From NCBI RefSeq assembly GCF_029762515.1, contig NZ_JARVGN010000076.1:1-7049 (forward strand): a stretch of 7,049 nucleotides of DNA. The letters run 5' to 3'. Below the pieces are notes generated by a model that had not been told where the DNA came from, did no database searches, and worked only from the letters and a program-made list of their open reading frames with translations. Made by a program: the position numbers and the translations under genes. This document shows, in pieces, positions 1 through 5,550 of this stretch; position 1 is the first letter of the stretch, and each line of letters begins with the position of its first letter. The DNA is from Methanocalculus sp. GTDB taxonomy: Archaea > Halobacteriota > Methanomicrobia > Methanomicrobiales > Methanocorpusculaceae.

Positions 1-170
1 CAGGTTCAGCTGATCCGGTGGTGATCGCCGGATCAGGGGATCAGTTGAAGAGAATGGATTTTGGCCCGCCGCTCCATATCCTGATCGTCCCCGCAGATCT
101 TCATATGATGGAACGTGAGTACCTGGAATTGTTTGCCGGTCTTCCCCCTGAATCAGGTTCAATTCAATGA
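1..170 (+). CDS. dphB: Diphthine synthase, C-terminal end (partial)
   Basis: Only the last 55 codons are present; the 5' part lies left of the window. The visible protein ends with a region reading DFGPPLHILIVPADLHMMER followed by EYLELFAGLPPE. This matches the conserved tail of archaeal diphthine synthase (the 'PLH-L-I-P--LH--E-E-L---AG' pattern). The family uses S-adenosylmethionine to methylate the modified histidine of translation elongation factor 2, on the way to diphthamide, in the cytoplasm. The SAM-binding region is not in the window, so the catalytic residues cannot be checked. The TGA stop (168-170) overlaps the ATG of the next gene (167-169) as ATGA, which implies translational coupling. 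Assignment rests on tail similarity recalled from the family, but the match is distinctive. Confidence 0.85.
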   Translation, partial: GSADPVVIAGSGDQLKRMDFGPPLHILIVPADLHMMEREYLELFAGLPPESGSIQ

Positions 171-745
171 ATGCTCCGCTTGCAAAACTCTGCCGGTCTT
201 TCACCGAAGCGCTTGAAGATACAAATCCACAGATAAACCCATCCTCTCCTTATCTCCGGGTTGCTGAAGAGATACTGGAGATGGCGTTTGCCTACCTTGA
301 GGATGGTGTTGTTTTTTACAAACGAGGTGATCCCGTCAATGCCCTTGCTGCCTGGTGCTATGGATATGGGTGGCTTGATGCCGGTGCAAACCTTGGTATT
401 CTGATTGTTTCCTCTACATTCAGCGAGATCCCAGGACTCCATAGTTCGATCCCCCCAACCTGTACTGAACATCTTGAAGAGAAGACAGAACGATACCAGA
501 GGATGCTCAGGGATGCATGCCTCTCAATTGAAGATGCACCAGATGAATCAAGCCCAATCTATCCTTTATGTAGCATAATCCGGGACTGTGTTGATGATTG
601 GCAGATGAAGGGCGAGGCATACCATGCCCGGCAGGATTCTGCTTCAGCACTTGCTGCATACAGCTATGCATATGGATGGCTTGACTGTGGCGTCAGGTCA
701 GGACTCCTTCGGATCACCGGAGATCGCCACCTCTTCACGGCATAA
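167..745 (+). CDS. Protein with two tandem DUF357 units
   Basis: A 192-residue cytoplasmic protein with no signal peptide or membrane segment. It contains two related helical units. The first, about residues 30-82, includes ALAAWCYGYGWLDAGANLGI. The second, about 136-186, includes ALAAYSYAYGWLDCGVRSGL. Both share a pattern of Y--(K/R)-D---ALAA--Y-YGWLD-G---G-L, which is the hallmark of archaeal DUF357, usually seen as a short single-domain protein. The molecular function of DUF357 is unknown. The start ATG overlaps the dphB stop (ATGA), so the two genes are almost certainly co-transcribed and translationally coupled. The context hints at a translation-related or general housekeeping role, but that is inference. 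The family call is fairly sure; no function can be given. Confidence 0.85.
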   Translation: MNAPLAKLCRSFTEALEDTNPQINPSSPYLRVAEEILEMAFAYLEDGVVFYKRGDPVNALAAWCYGYGWLDAGANLGILIVSSTFSEIPGLHSSIPPTCTEHLEEKTERYQRMLRDACLSIEDAPDESSPIYPLCSIIRDCVDDWQMKGEAYHARQDSASALAAYSYAYGWLDCGVRSGLLRITGDRHLFTA

Positions 746-758
746 TTGCCAGAAGACG

Positions 759-769
759 TTTTAAGAATG
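759..769 (+). promoter_or_regulatory. Possible TATA region before the flippase-like gene
   Basis: The 68-nt gap between the DUF357 gene and the membrane-protein gene contains the AT-rich run GTTTTAAGAATG. It lies about 45-55 nt upstream of the ATG at 814 and is the best TATA-like candidate in the gap. A weak Shine-Dalgarno-like AGGT lies at 804-807. The gap is wide enough for an internal promoter, but simple read-through from dphB is equally possible. Confidence 0.25.
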
Positions 770-813
770 GCAGATAATGGTTGATGACAGAATTGTGATG
801 TACAGGTACTGCG

Positions 814-1866
814 ATGAATCAAGAACATAAGAAATGGATCTGGATCTCAATTGGCCTCAGCACCTTCTTTCTCATAGGGCTCCTGTACTTTACTTTTGAT
901 GAGTCCACACTCATTGCCCTTAAGAACCTCAGCCCGTTTATCATCCTTCTTGCCCTCACCATCCATGTTATTGCCCTCATCTTCTGGGCTCTCCGGATCA
1001 AGGTGATGGCATATTCGCTTGGCTATCGGGTGGGACTCTTTCATTGTATCAATCTCGTCTTTGCCAATCTCTTTCTTGCCGCAATCACTCCGTCCCAGGC
1101 AGGAGGCGAGCCGGTGCGGGTGCATGAACTCTATCGGGCGAATGTAAAACTGGGGGACGCGACAGCCATTGTGATCATGGAGAGGGTACTTGATGGCGTC
1201 ATATTCGGGCTTGGCGGAGCAATAACCCTCTTTCTCCTTGGTACTGCCTGGAAAGAGGTGAACCTCCCTCCACTCGTCAATACCGTCATCTACCTTACCT
1301 GGGCTGTTGTGACGATCGGTGTTGTTCTTTTTGCTCTCTCTGTCAGAAATCCGCTTATCCTGAAACGGCTGATGAGAACAATCTCCGGTTTTATGACAAA
1401 GAAGTGGGAGATGGCCAGAGTCGAGCGGTTCATGGAGAAGGTCGATCGTGAGGTGGATAACTTCCATTTCAGTCTCGGTAAATTTATCGGGATGGGAAAG
1501 TTTGGTCTTTTCCTTGGCCTGATCTTCACTGCCATCTTCTGGTTCCTTGAATTCATTATTGCATCGATCCTTTTGGTCGGACTTGGGCAGGATCCATACT
1601 TCCTCGAGTCAATTGTTTCCCAGCTCATTATTGCAATCATCATGATGATCCCGCTCACACCGGGTGGTGCCGGGGTTGCCGAGATCTCAATCAGCTCGAT
1701 CTATGGCCTCTTCATCAGCACATCGGTCATCGGTGTCTTTGTCCTGCTCTGGCGGATGATCCTGTATTACTTTAATATTGGAATTGGCCTTATATCCGGG
1801 CTTATTATTGTCAGGCGGGAAGTTGAATCCGAGAGGGGTAACCAACAACTTGATAAACCACAGTGA
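814..1866 (+). CDS. Flippase-like integral membrane protein (UPF0104 / LPG-synthase TM family)
   Basis: A 350-residue polytopic membrane protein with about eight hydrophobic segments (roughly residues 9-27, 41-60, 78-92, 125-145, 155-175, 229-256, 268-283 and 295-333) and a charged loop at about 180-225. Diagnostic motifs of the family are visible: TPSQAGGEPVR at 92-102, ERVLD at 123-127, and PLTPGGAGVAE at 280-290. The family (COG0392) includes the membrane part of bacterial lysylphosphatidylglycerol synthase and many archaeal proteins thought to move or modify polar lipid-linked substrates. The soluble aminoacyl-transfer domain of MprF is absent, so lipid lysinylation should not be assumed. 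The gene lies between the DUF357 gene (68-nt gap) and the BFN gene (13-nt gap to its ATG). Length and motifs indicate an intact gene; the substrate is unknown. Confidence 0.88.
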   Translation: MNQEHKKWIWISIGLSTFFLIGLLYFTFDESTLIALKNLSPFIILLALTIHVIALIFWALRIKVMAYSLGYRVGLFHCINLVFANLFLAAITPSQAGGEPVRVHELYRANVKLGDATAIVIMERVLDGVIFGLGGAITLFLLGTAWKEVNLPPLVNTVIYLTWAVVTIGVVLFALSVRNPLILKRLMRTISGFMTKKWEMARVERFMEKVDREVDNFHFSLGKFIGMGKFGLFLGLIFTAIFWFLEFIIASILLVGLGQDPYFLESIVSQLIIAIIMMIPLTPGGAGVAEISISSIYGLFISTSVIGVFVLLWRMILYYFNIGIGLISGLIIVRREVESERGNQQLDKPQ

Positions 1867-1879
1867 CATTGACACGGTC

Positions 1880-2329
1880 ATGGAGCAGATCAACTGTGAT
1901 GTGGCCGGCGTCTACCTGGCGATCCATGATCTCGGTGTTGCCCCGGTTGTTCTCCTCAAAACCAGGGATGAACGCTATATCCCAATTTTTATTGGTCTCT
2001 TTGAGGCCGTATCCATTCATTCTGCTCTCAACGGCCCGCCACCCCCACGCCCCCTGACGCATGATCTCTTCAGTGACACACTCACCGCACTTCGAGCAGG
2101 GCTGCGTGAAGTCAGGATCGATTCTATCGACGATGGCGTCTATTATGCCACCCTCTTTCTTGATACACAGACAGGCGATCTCTCAATCGACTCCCGTCCA
2201 AGCGATGGGATCGCCCTCGCTGTCCGAAAGAATGCCCCTGTATACATTGATTCAGGACTGATGGCGGAATCAGCGGTGACCCGGGATCAGCTCCCCGAAC
2301 TCAGGGAATTTACTGAATATCAGGTGTAA
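1880..2329 (+). CDS. Bifunctional nuclease family protein (BFN domain, DUF151)
   Basis: A 149-residue soluble protein covering one BFN/DUF151 domain. Recognisable segments are PVVLLKTRDERYIPIFIG at 22-39, the FEAVSIHSAL helix at 41-50, the RPLTHDLF stretch at 57-64, and SIDSRPSDGIALAVR at 102-116. The family takes its name from plant members with reported DNase and RNase activity; archaeal members are biochemically uncharacterised, so nuclease activity here is only a family-level suggestion. The reading frame is open back to a TTG at 1778 inside the flippase gene. ATG 1880 is chosen because the family begins just before the 'V-GVYLAI' strand and because it lies 13 nt after the upstream stop, as expected in an operon. 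A TTG at 1850 is a weaker alternative. The gene converges with hisE, with only 6 nt between the two stop codons. Confidence 0.88.
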   Translation: MEQINCDVAGVYLAIHDLGVAPVVLLKTRDERYIPIFIGLFEAVSIHSALNGPPPPRPLTHDLFSDTLTALRAGLREVRIDSIDDGVYYATLFLDTQTGDLSIDSRPSDGIALAVRKNAPVYIDSGLMAESAVTRDQLPELREFTEYQV

Positions 2330-2333
2330 AAAA
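2328..2333 (-). terminator. T6 tract terminating the nusA-hisE transcript
   Basis: On the minus strand a run of six T (CCTTTTTTACAC) begins 2 nt after the hisE stop codon and reaches into the stop codon of the convergent BFN gene. No hairpin precedes it. Archaeal RNA polymerase terminates at T-rich tracts without needing a stem, so this is a reasonable terminator for the minus-strand pair. Confidence 0.5.
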
Positions 2334-2335
2334 GG

Positions 2336-2647
2336 TTAATCGTGGAGATTCATTCCTGCCCGGCGAACAGAAAGCTCCTCTTTTACAGCATCAAAACTGA
2401 TATCAGCTGCTTTTAAGCTCACCATCAGGTGAAAGATGAGATCTGCTGCTTCAGAGGTGATACGTTCCGGGTCTCCCCCTTTTACGGCAAGAACATATTC
2501 GATCGCCTCCTCACCCACTTTCTCAAGGGATTTATCTAATCCCTTCTCATGGAAGAGGAGCGACCGGACATAGGACTTCTTCCCGCTCGAATCAACTGCC
2601 CGCTGCTCTATGACTTCCCAGAGGGTATCGAAGATATCAGGCTCCAT
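2336..2647 (-). CDS. hisE: Phosphoribosyl-ATP pyrophosphatase
   Basis: A 103-residue protein of the HisE (PRA-PH) family. It hydrolyses phosphoribosyl-ATP to phosphoribosyl-AMP and pyrophosphate, the second step of histidine biosynthesis, in the cytoplasm. The all-alpha MazG-like fold signature is clear: GLDKSLEKVGEEAIEYVLAV at 36-55 with the metal-binding EKVGEEAIE run, then SEAADLIFHLMVSL at 65-78 with the second acidic pair (E66, D69). Length is typical for a stand-alone HisE. The frame is open upstream to 2686, but ATG 2647 is chosen because a good Shine-Dalgarno (GAGGA, minus strand, ending 6 nt before the ATG) sits there and the fold starts directly after it. The start lies inside the end of nusA (11-nt overlap), implying coupled expression. 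HisI, which catalyses the next step, is not in the window. Confidence 0.93.
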   Translation of the reverse strand: MEPDIFDTLWEVIEQRAVDSSGKKSYVRSLLFHEKGLDKSLEKVGEEAIEYVLAVKGGDPERITSEAADLIFHLMVSLKAADISFDAVKEELSVRRAGMNLHD

Positions 2648-3086
2648 GGTCTTCCTCAACGATAATGTCCCCGCTCTCGGGACCAAAGAAACGGCGTACG
2701 ATCATGCGTGCCTTCTCGATGGTGCAGCCACCTTTTCCAATGGCGATCCCCACCTCATTCTTGTTCCTGACCGTAACCCGGATTCCGCCGGTCTCCCCTT
2801 CAGGGAAAGAGACCTGCAACACTTCGGCAGGTTTGAAGATGTTCCTGATGAACTGATCCCGCTCCTCTGCATACTCGACCATCTCAATCCGCTTGCCGAG
2901 CACCTTCTGCATTCTTTTAATATTGTCACCACTTTTTCCAATGGCAATACCCATGTCGCCCGGAGTTATGATATAGATCAGGCGGTCAAAGCGGTCGTCG
3001 ATGATACAGTCAATTGCGGTTGATTTGGTGAGGATACGGAGCTCTTCAATATACCTGCGTTCTTTAAAACTAATCGTTCGCTCCAT
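2637..3086 (-). CDS. nusA: Archaeal NusA-family RNA-binding protein (two KH domains)
   Basis: A 149-residue cytoplasmic protein of the short archaeal NusA type, which lacks the bacterial N-terminal RNA polymerase-binding and S1 domains. The N-terminal ERRYIEELRILTKSTAIDCI is the typical family opening. Two KH motifs follow: GIAIGKSGDNIKRM at 46-59 with GKSG as its GxxG loop, and VGIAIGKGGCTIEKAR at 112-127 with GKGG. Archaeal NusA is thought to act in transcription elongation or termination through RNA binding. ATG 3086 is preferred over ATG 3146 because family members begin right at this point and the extra 20 residues are polar and low in similarity. Neither start has a good Shine-Dalgarno. 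The end overlaps hisE by 11 nt. Archaeal nusA commonly sits in the RNA polymerase/ribosomal protein operon, so the hisE partner is notable and this could be a second NusA paralogue. Confidence 0.87.
   Translation of the reverse strand: MERTISFKERRYIEELRILTKSTAIDCIIDDRFDRLIYIITPGDMGIAIGKSGDNIKRMQKVLGKRIEMVEYAEERDQFIRNIFKPAEVLQVSFPEGETGGIRVTVRNKNEVGIAIGKGGCTIEKARMIVRRFFGPESGDIIVEEDHGA
2653..2657 (-). promoter_or_regulatory. Ribosome binding site that fixes the hisE start
   Basis: The minus strand reads GAGGA-AGACC-ATG. The GAGG core is complementary to the 16S rRNA 3' end and lies 6 nt before the ATG at 2647, within the last codons of nusA. It argues against the longer upstream hisE start. Confidence 0.7.
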
Positions 3087-3121
3087 TGTATTATCCCGAG
3101 ATGATGATTCATTCTCTTTAG

Positions 3122-3144
3122 GAGGAATATTGTCAATATTCCTC
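3122..3144. promoter_or_regulatory. Perfect 23-bp palindrome upstream of nusA-hisE
   Basis: Arms GAGGAATATTG (3122-3132) and CAATATTCCTC (3134-3144) are exact reverse complements around a single central base at 3133. The palindrome ends 36 nt before the preferred nusA ATG. A weak TATA-like patch (minus-strand GAATACAAAT, about 3152-3161) would place a transcription start close to the palindrome centre. It could therefore be a repressor operator, or, if transcribed, a 10-bp hairpin with a 3-nt loop in the 5' leader. The symmetry is seen directly; the role is inference. Confidence 0.6.
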
Positions 3145-3185
3145 ATTAAGCATTTGTATTCTCAGGTACTGATGTGGCATTGCTG

Positions 3186-3223
3186 AAAAAAGAGAAAGGA
3201 GGGGTTGTCTGGATGCAGATCCA
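3186..3223 (-). terminator. Terminator region after the SIMPL gene
   Basis: Immediately after the SIMPL stop codon the minus strand carries a small hairpin (TGGAT-CTGC-ATCCA, 3210-3223). This is followed by pyrimidine-rich CCTTTCTCTTTTTT ending in six T at 3186-3191. A T-rich tract of this type is the expected archaeal termination signal. The stem and T run are separated by about 18 nt, so the stem may be incidental. Confidence 0.55.
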
Positions 3224-3952
3224 TCAGCAGATGTAGGTGATTGAGACCGTTGCGGTAACGCTTACCTCACCAGCTTCAATCGGGGTTGACGCCTTCTCCA
3301 TGCCCGCACCGAGCATCCTGTAGTCATACATCGGCGATGCAGGATAGTACCCGCCCCCGATTGTAACCTCCTTCACATCACGGACAGTTAAGCCAAGGGA
3401 TGCGGCGACGACATTGGCATCGCCACGGGATTGTGCTACCGCCTCTTTGAGCGCCTCTGCCCGAAGGCTCGCCTGTTTCTCGTCACTCAGGGTGAATGAG
3501 ATATAATCTACGTTGTTTGCACCATTTTCAATGGCGATGTCGATGAAATCTCCAGCTTTTGTGGTGTCTTTGAGGGTGATCATGAGGGTGTTCGTAACAC
3601 GGTAGACCTGCGCCCGCTTGTCGGTCGGGAAGACACTGGATCCGTCCTTTGTCACCTGGTAGATTGAATAACCGGTGGTCTTGATATCATCAGAGGTGAG
3701 CCCCGCCATCTTCAGGGCATTCATGACACTGTTCATCTTTACTGCATTCTCCTGCTGTGCAGCCTTCACATCGGCATGTTCTGTCATGACCGCAACCGAG
3801 ATCTCGACGCGGTCGGGAGTGGTTGTAATGGTGCCGGTTCCCTGGGTGTGGATCACCCTTTCATCTGAGGTGGTTGCCGCCGATACCGGCAGAACAATCA
3901 GGCTGAACACAAGGATCAGTGCCAGCAGTGGTGTGAGTATGTGATTACGCAT
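3224..3952 (-). CDS. Secreted SIMPL-domain protein (DUF541)
   Basis: A 242-residue exported protein. Residues 1-25 form a Sec-type signal peptide (MRNH, a long hydrophobic core, then LPVSA-A), so the mature protein is extracytoplasmic. The rest is one SIMPL domain (DUF541, COG2968, the family of bacterial periplasmic BP26/YggE). Visible family traits are GTGTITTTPDRVEISVAV at 38-55, a run of small and polar residues leading to MAGLTSDDIKTTGYSIYQV at 82-100, YRVTNTLMITL, and the late 'A-ALG' helix and TVSIT strand. The family is linked in bacteria to envelope oligomeric channels and oxidative stress, but its function is not settled. ATG 3952 is preferred to ATG 3961 because it gives the same spacing to the upstream promoter element as in the lipoprotein gene and fits a leaderless start. 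The gene is monocistronic. Confidence 0.87.
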   Translation of the reverse strand: MRNHILTPLLALILVFSLIVLPVSAATTSDERVIHTQGTGTITTTPDRVEISVAVMTEHADVKAAQQENAVKMNSVMNALKMAGLTSDDIKTTGYSIYQVTKDGSSVFPTDKRAQVYRVTNTLMITLKDTTKAGDFIDIAIENGANNVDYISFTLSDEKQASLRAEALKEAVAQSRGDANVVAASLGLTVRDVKEVTIGGGYYPASPMYDYRMLGAGMEKASTPIEAGEVSVTATVSITYIC

Positions 3953-3975
3953 AGCGATCATACTATCAAGGGATT

Positions 3976-3989
3976 GTATATATCTTATA
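3976..3989 (-). promoter_or_regulatory. TATA box of the SIMPL gene
   Basis: The minus strand reads TATAAGATATATAC here, a strong archaeal TATA-type sequence. With the usual box-to-start distance of about 25-27 nt, transcription would begin next to the ATG at 3952, giving a leaderless or near-leaderless mRNA. This agrees with the lack of any Shine-Dalgarno before that codon. Confidence 0.6.
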
Positions 3990-3999
3990 GTTTCTCTAA

Positions 4000-4019
4000 A
4001 CTGCGAAGATATTTGCAGT
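4000..4019. promoter_or_regulatory. Inverted-repeat element copy 1 (ACTGC-N10-GCAGT)
   Basis: The element ACTGCGAAGATATTTGCAGT has ACTGC/GCAGT arms and partial internal symmetry. It sits just upstream of the SIMPL TATA region, 47 nt from the ATG at 3952. A nearly identical element at 5551-5570 lies 48 nt before the lipoprotein ATG. The position directly upstream of TATA suits an activator site or a shared operator. It is also 102 nt upstream of the divergent lysE-like gene and could affect both. Confidence 0.6.
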
Positions 4020-4121
4020 CTAATTTAGAAAATAATGGATTTTTGGATTTTAATGTTGTAATGGTATTCAGTAGCCTGATTCATCTGGAATAACAACACA
4101 CCTGTTCCTACTGATACGTCC

Positions 4122-4736
4122 ATGCCGGATCTCATCTCAATTTTTATCATAGGCCTTCTGATCGGCCTTACCGGGACACTTGCACCGGGCCCCACCCTGA
4201 TCGCCACCATCAACGCTTCTGTCACCTCTGGCTGGCGTGCCGGTCCGCTCGTCAGCATTGGCCATATCGGAGCTGAGATCGGGATCATCCTGCTCATTGT
4301 TGTCGGGCTTGGTGCCCTTATTGGTTCAGTGACATGGGTGATCGGCCTTGTCGGGGGTGTAGCATTAGTGCTCTTTGGTCTCCTTACCCTCTCCTCGGCC
4401 CGCGTAGCTCTTCTTCCGACAGGAGATGATTCCATGGACGTGAAGAAGCCGGTTGCAGCAGGCCTTCTCACCAGCTTTGCAAACCCGTACTTCTGGATCT
4501 GGTGGTTTACCGTTGGTGCTGCCCTTCTCTGGAGCTACCTTGATGGGGGTATCATCGCAGGAGGTGCCTTTATGGCCGGCCACTGGGCAGCCGATATCGG
4601 GTGGCTCACTCTCGTCTCTCTGAGCCTTCACCGGGGCAGGTTCTTCCTCTCAGAATCCGGATACCGGCTCGTTCTTGCTGCTTGCGGCATATTCCTGGTC
4701 ATCTTTGGGATATGGTTTGTATCGGGTTCGATCTAA
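4122..4736 (+). CDS. LysE/RhtB-family membrane exporter
   Basis: A 204-residue inner-membrane protein with about six hydrophobic segments (approximately residues 4-30, 40-65, 68-90, 107-135, 142-168 and 180-201). The early GTLAPGPTLIATI (18-30) contains the family's conserved APGP turn at the end of the first helix. The second half has SFANPYFWIWWFTVG (117-131), matching the conserved 'NP-----W' region. LysE/RhtB proteins (PF01810) export amino acids or related small molecules; the substrate here cannot be told from sequence. Length is typical. It is divergent from the SIMPL gene across a 169-nt intergenic region. I see no convincing Shine-Dalgarno; the ATG at 4122 is chosen because the first helix begins there. 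Its stop codon overlaps the terminator of the convergent lipoprotein gene. Confidence 0.88.
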   Translation: MPDLISIFIIGLLIGLTGTLAPGPTLIATINASVTSGWRAGPLVSIGHIGAEIGIILLIVVGLGALIGSVTWVIGLVGGVALVLFGLLTLSSARVALLPTGDDSMDVKKPVAAGLLTSFANPYFWIWWFTVGAALLWSYLDGGIIAGGAFMAGHWAADIGWLTLVSLSLHRGRFFLSESGYRLVLAACGIFLVIFGIWFVSGSI

Positions 4737-4759
4737 AAAAGGGTGGCAGAGTCCTGCCA
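4735..4759 (-). terminator. Hairpin plus T6 terminator of the lipoprotein gene
   Basis: The minus strand reads TGGCAG-GACT-CTGCCA (perfect 6-bp stem, 4-nt loop), then CCC, then six T. This has the layout of a bacterial-type intrinsic terminator, 36 nt after the lipoprotein stop codon. The T run overlaps the TAA of the convergent lysE-like gene (4734-4736). On the plus strand the same hairpin is preceded, not followed, by the A/T run, so it points to minus-strand termination. Confidence 0.7.
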
Positions 4760-4794
4760 GGCAGCTTTCAGTCAGGCTGGTTCCATCCATCTCA

Positions 4795-5502
4795 TCAGGC
4801 TTTGTCGTGATGTTGCCAATAGAATTCCCATTCATCCATCTCGGTTCCATCGGGAAGAATAGCTACTCCATACTCTCCATCAGGCCCGGATCGGATCTCA
4901 TATGCATACCCGGACTCTTTCACAAAGACGGCTGCTGGATTTGCCATACCCGCCAGGGGGGCATCATATTCACTGATCGAGATGATCGTCACCGGCTGGC
5001 CCCACTGCTGGATTGTCATGACATCCTCAGGTGTTGCCGTGAAGGTGACGGTAAGCCCGTCTGTTTTGAACTCCTCTGCCAGGTTCAGGGGAAGGTAACG
5101 TGTACCTGCACCGGTAATAATCCCATAGAATCCGCCTTCAAGATCGATATAGGTGATAACTCCGGTGCCGGAGATCGAAGGTTCGCCATGTTCAACCCTG
5201 ATCTCGGTGATCCGGATAGGAGTTCCCCACATCTGCATGGTGATGAGATCCTCTTCGGTCACACCGGTGAATGTCACTTCTGTCCCATCCACTTTCAGCT
5301 CTTCTGCCAGATTTGTTGGGAGGTACTGGGTGCCTTTTTCGGTGACGATTCCGAAGAATCCTCCTTCAAGGTCGATGTAGGTGATTGTTCCTGTCGCAGA
5401 AACTTCCATTCCTGCCGGAGGCTCCTCTCCCACACATCCGGCTGCTAAGAGGAAGCAGGCGGCGGCAGCCATAAGGGCTATTAAAAACAGTTTCGCTTTC
5501 AT
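4795..5502 (-). CDS. Lipoprotein with duplicated beta-rich domain and C-terminal DUF333-like domain
   Basis: A 235-residue exported lipoprotein. Residues 1-22 are a signal peptide ending in LLAAGC, with Cys23 as the lipidated residue, so the protein is anchored on the outer face of the membrane. Two tandem repeats follow, about 38-101 and 114-176. Both contain ITYIDLEGGF-GI, G--YLP-NLAEE-K-DG, VTFT and WG-P. They are about 63% identical by hand alignment, with one 1-residue gap. The strand-rich pattern suggests a small beta-barrel. Residues 185-231, from GMANPAAVFVKESG to GVAILPDGTEMDEWEF, match the DUF333 pattern of E. coli YoaF ('GMANPA-VYC...LP-G--IDEWA'), but the usual cysteines are replaced by V and A. 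Function is unknown. ATG 5502 is preferred over an upstream TTG at 5511. The gene is monocistronic. Confidence 0.8.
   Translation of the reverse strand: MKAKLFLIALMAAAACFLLAAGCVGEEPPAGMEVSATGTITYIDLEGGFFGIVTEKGTQYLPTNLAEELKVDGTEVTFTGVTEEDLITMQMWGTPIRITEIRVEHGEPSISGTGVITYIDLEGGFYGIITGAGTRYLPLNLAEEFKTDGLTVTFTATPEDVMTIQQWGQPVTIISISEYDAPLAGMANPAAVFVKESGYAYEIRSGPDGEYGVAILPDGTEMDEWEFYWQHHDKA
4973..5163 (-). repeat. Lipoprotein internal repeat, unit 2 (codons 114-177)
   Basis: Second copy of the repeat, from GVITYIDLEGGFYGI to WGQPVTIISI. It lacks one residue relative to unit 1, in the acidic loop before the conserved threonine (TEEDLIT against PEDVMT). The conserved aromatic and glycine positions (YID, EGGF, YLP, DG, WG) are kept in both copies, so both probably fold. 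Confidence 0.7.
5173..5391 (-). repeat. Lipoprotein internal repeat, unit 1 (codons 38-101 and linker)
   Basis: First of two tandem coding repeats. The unit encodes the GTITYIDLEGGFFGI to WGTPIRITEI segment plus the start of the linker; the second unit begins 76 codons later. DNA similarity is also obvious: on the plus strand, CCTCCTTCAAGGTCGATGTA (unit 1) compares with CCGCCTTCAAGATCGATATA (unit 2). This indicates a fairly recent or strongly constrained duplication. Confidence 0.7.
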
Positions 5503-5525
5503 TGGTATCAATCAGATACTGGGCA

Positions 5526-5541
5526 GTATAATAATAAATAT
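5526..5541 (-). promoter_or_regulatory. TATA region of the lipoprotein gene
   Basis: The minus strand carries an AT-only stretch ending TATTTATTATTATAC, placed relative to its upstream inverted repeat almost exactly as the TATA box of the SIMPL gene is. The distance to ATG 5502 fits a leaderless or very short-leader mRNA. No Shine-Dalgarno is visible. Confidence 0.55.
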
Positions 5542-5550
5542 ATTCCTTTA

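Noticed and set aside
847..1467. Long minus-strand open frame inside the flippase-like gene
   Set aside because: The translation is rich in charged and His/Asp residues with no family resemblance. The plus strand encodes a clear membrane protein with known motifs, so this is an antisense shadow.
1778..1879. Longer N-terminus of the BFN protein starting at TTG 1778
   Set aside because: It lies inside the flippase coding region, uses a TTG start, and adds 34 residues with no family match. ATG 1880 gives the usual domain boundary.
2610..3023. Plus-strand frame opposite nusA
   Set aside because: It is antisense to a protein with two clear KH motifs. The repeated 'FSNG' pieces in it are only the reverse complement of the GxxG loops.
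4025..4471. 148-codon minus-strand frame opposite the lysE-like gene
   Set aside because: It has an Arg/Pro/Thr-rich composition typical of an antisense shadow of hydrophobic codons, and no Shine-Dalgarno or domain.
4675..5448. 257-codon plus-strand frame across the lysE end and lipoprotein region
   Set aside because: It is Cys- and His-rich with no recognisable domain. It is antisense to a lipoprotein with signal peptide, repeats and DUF333-like tail, and it starts inside lysE.
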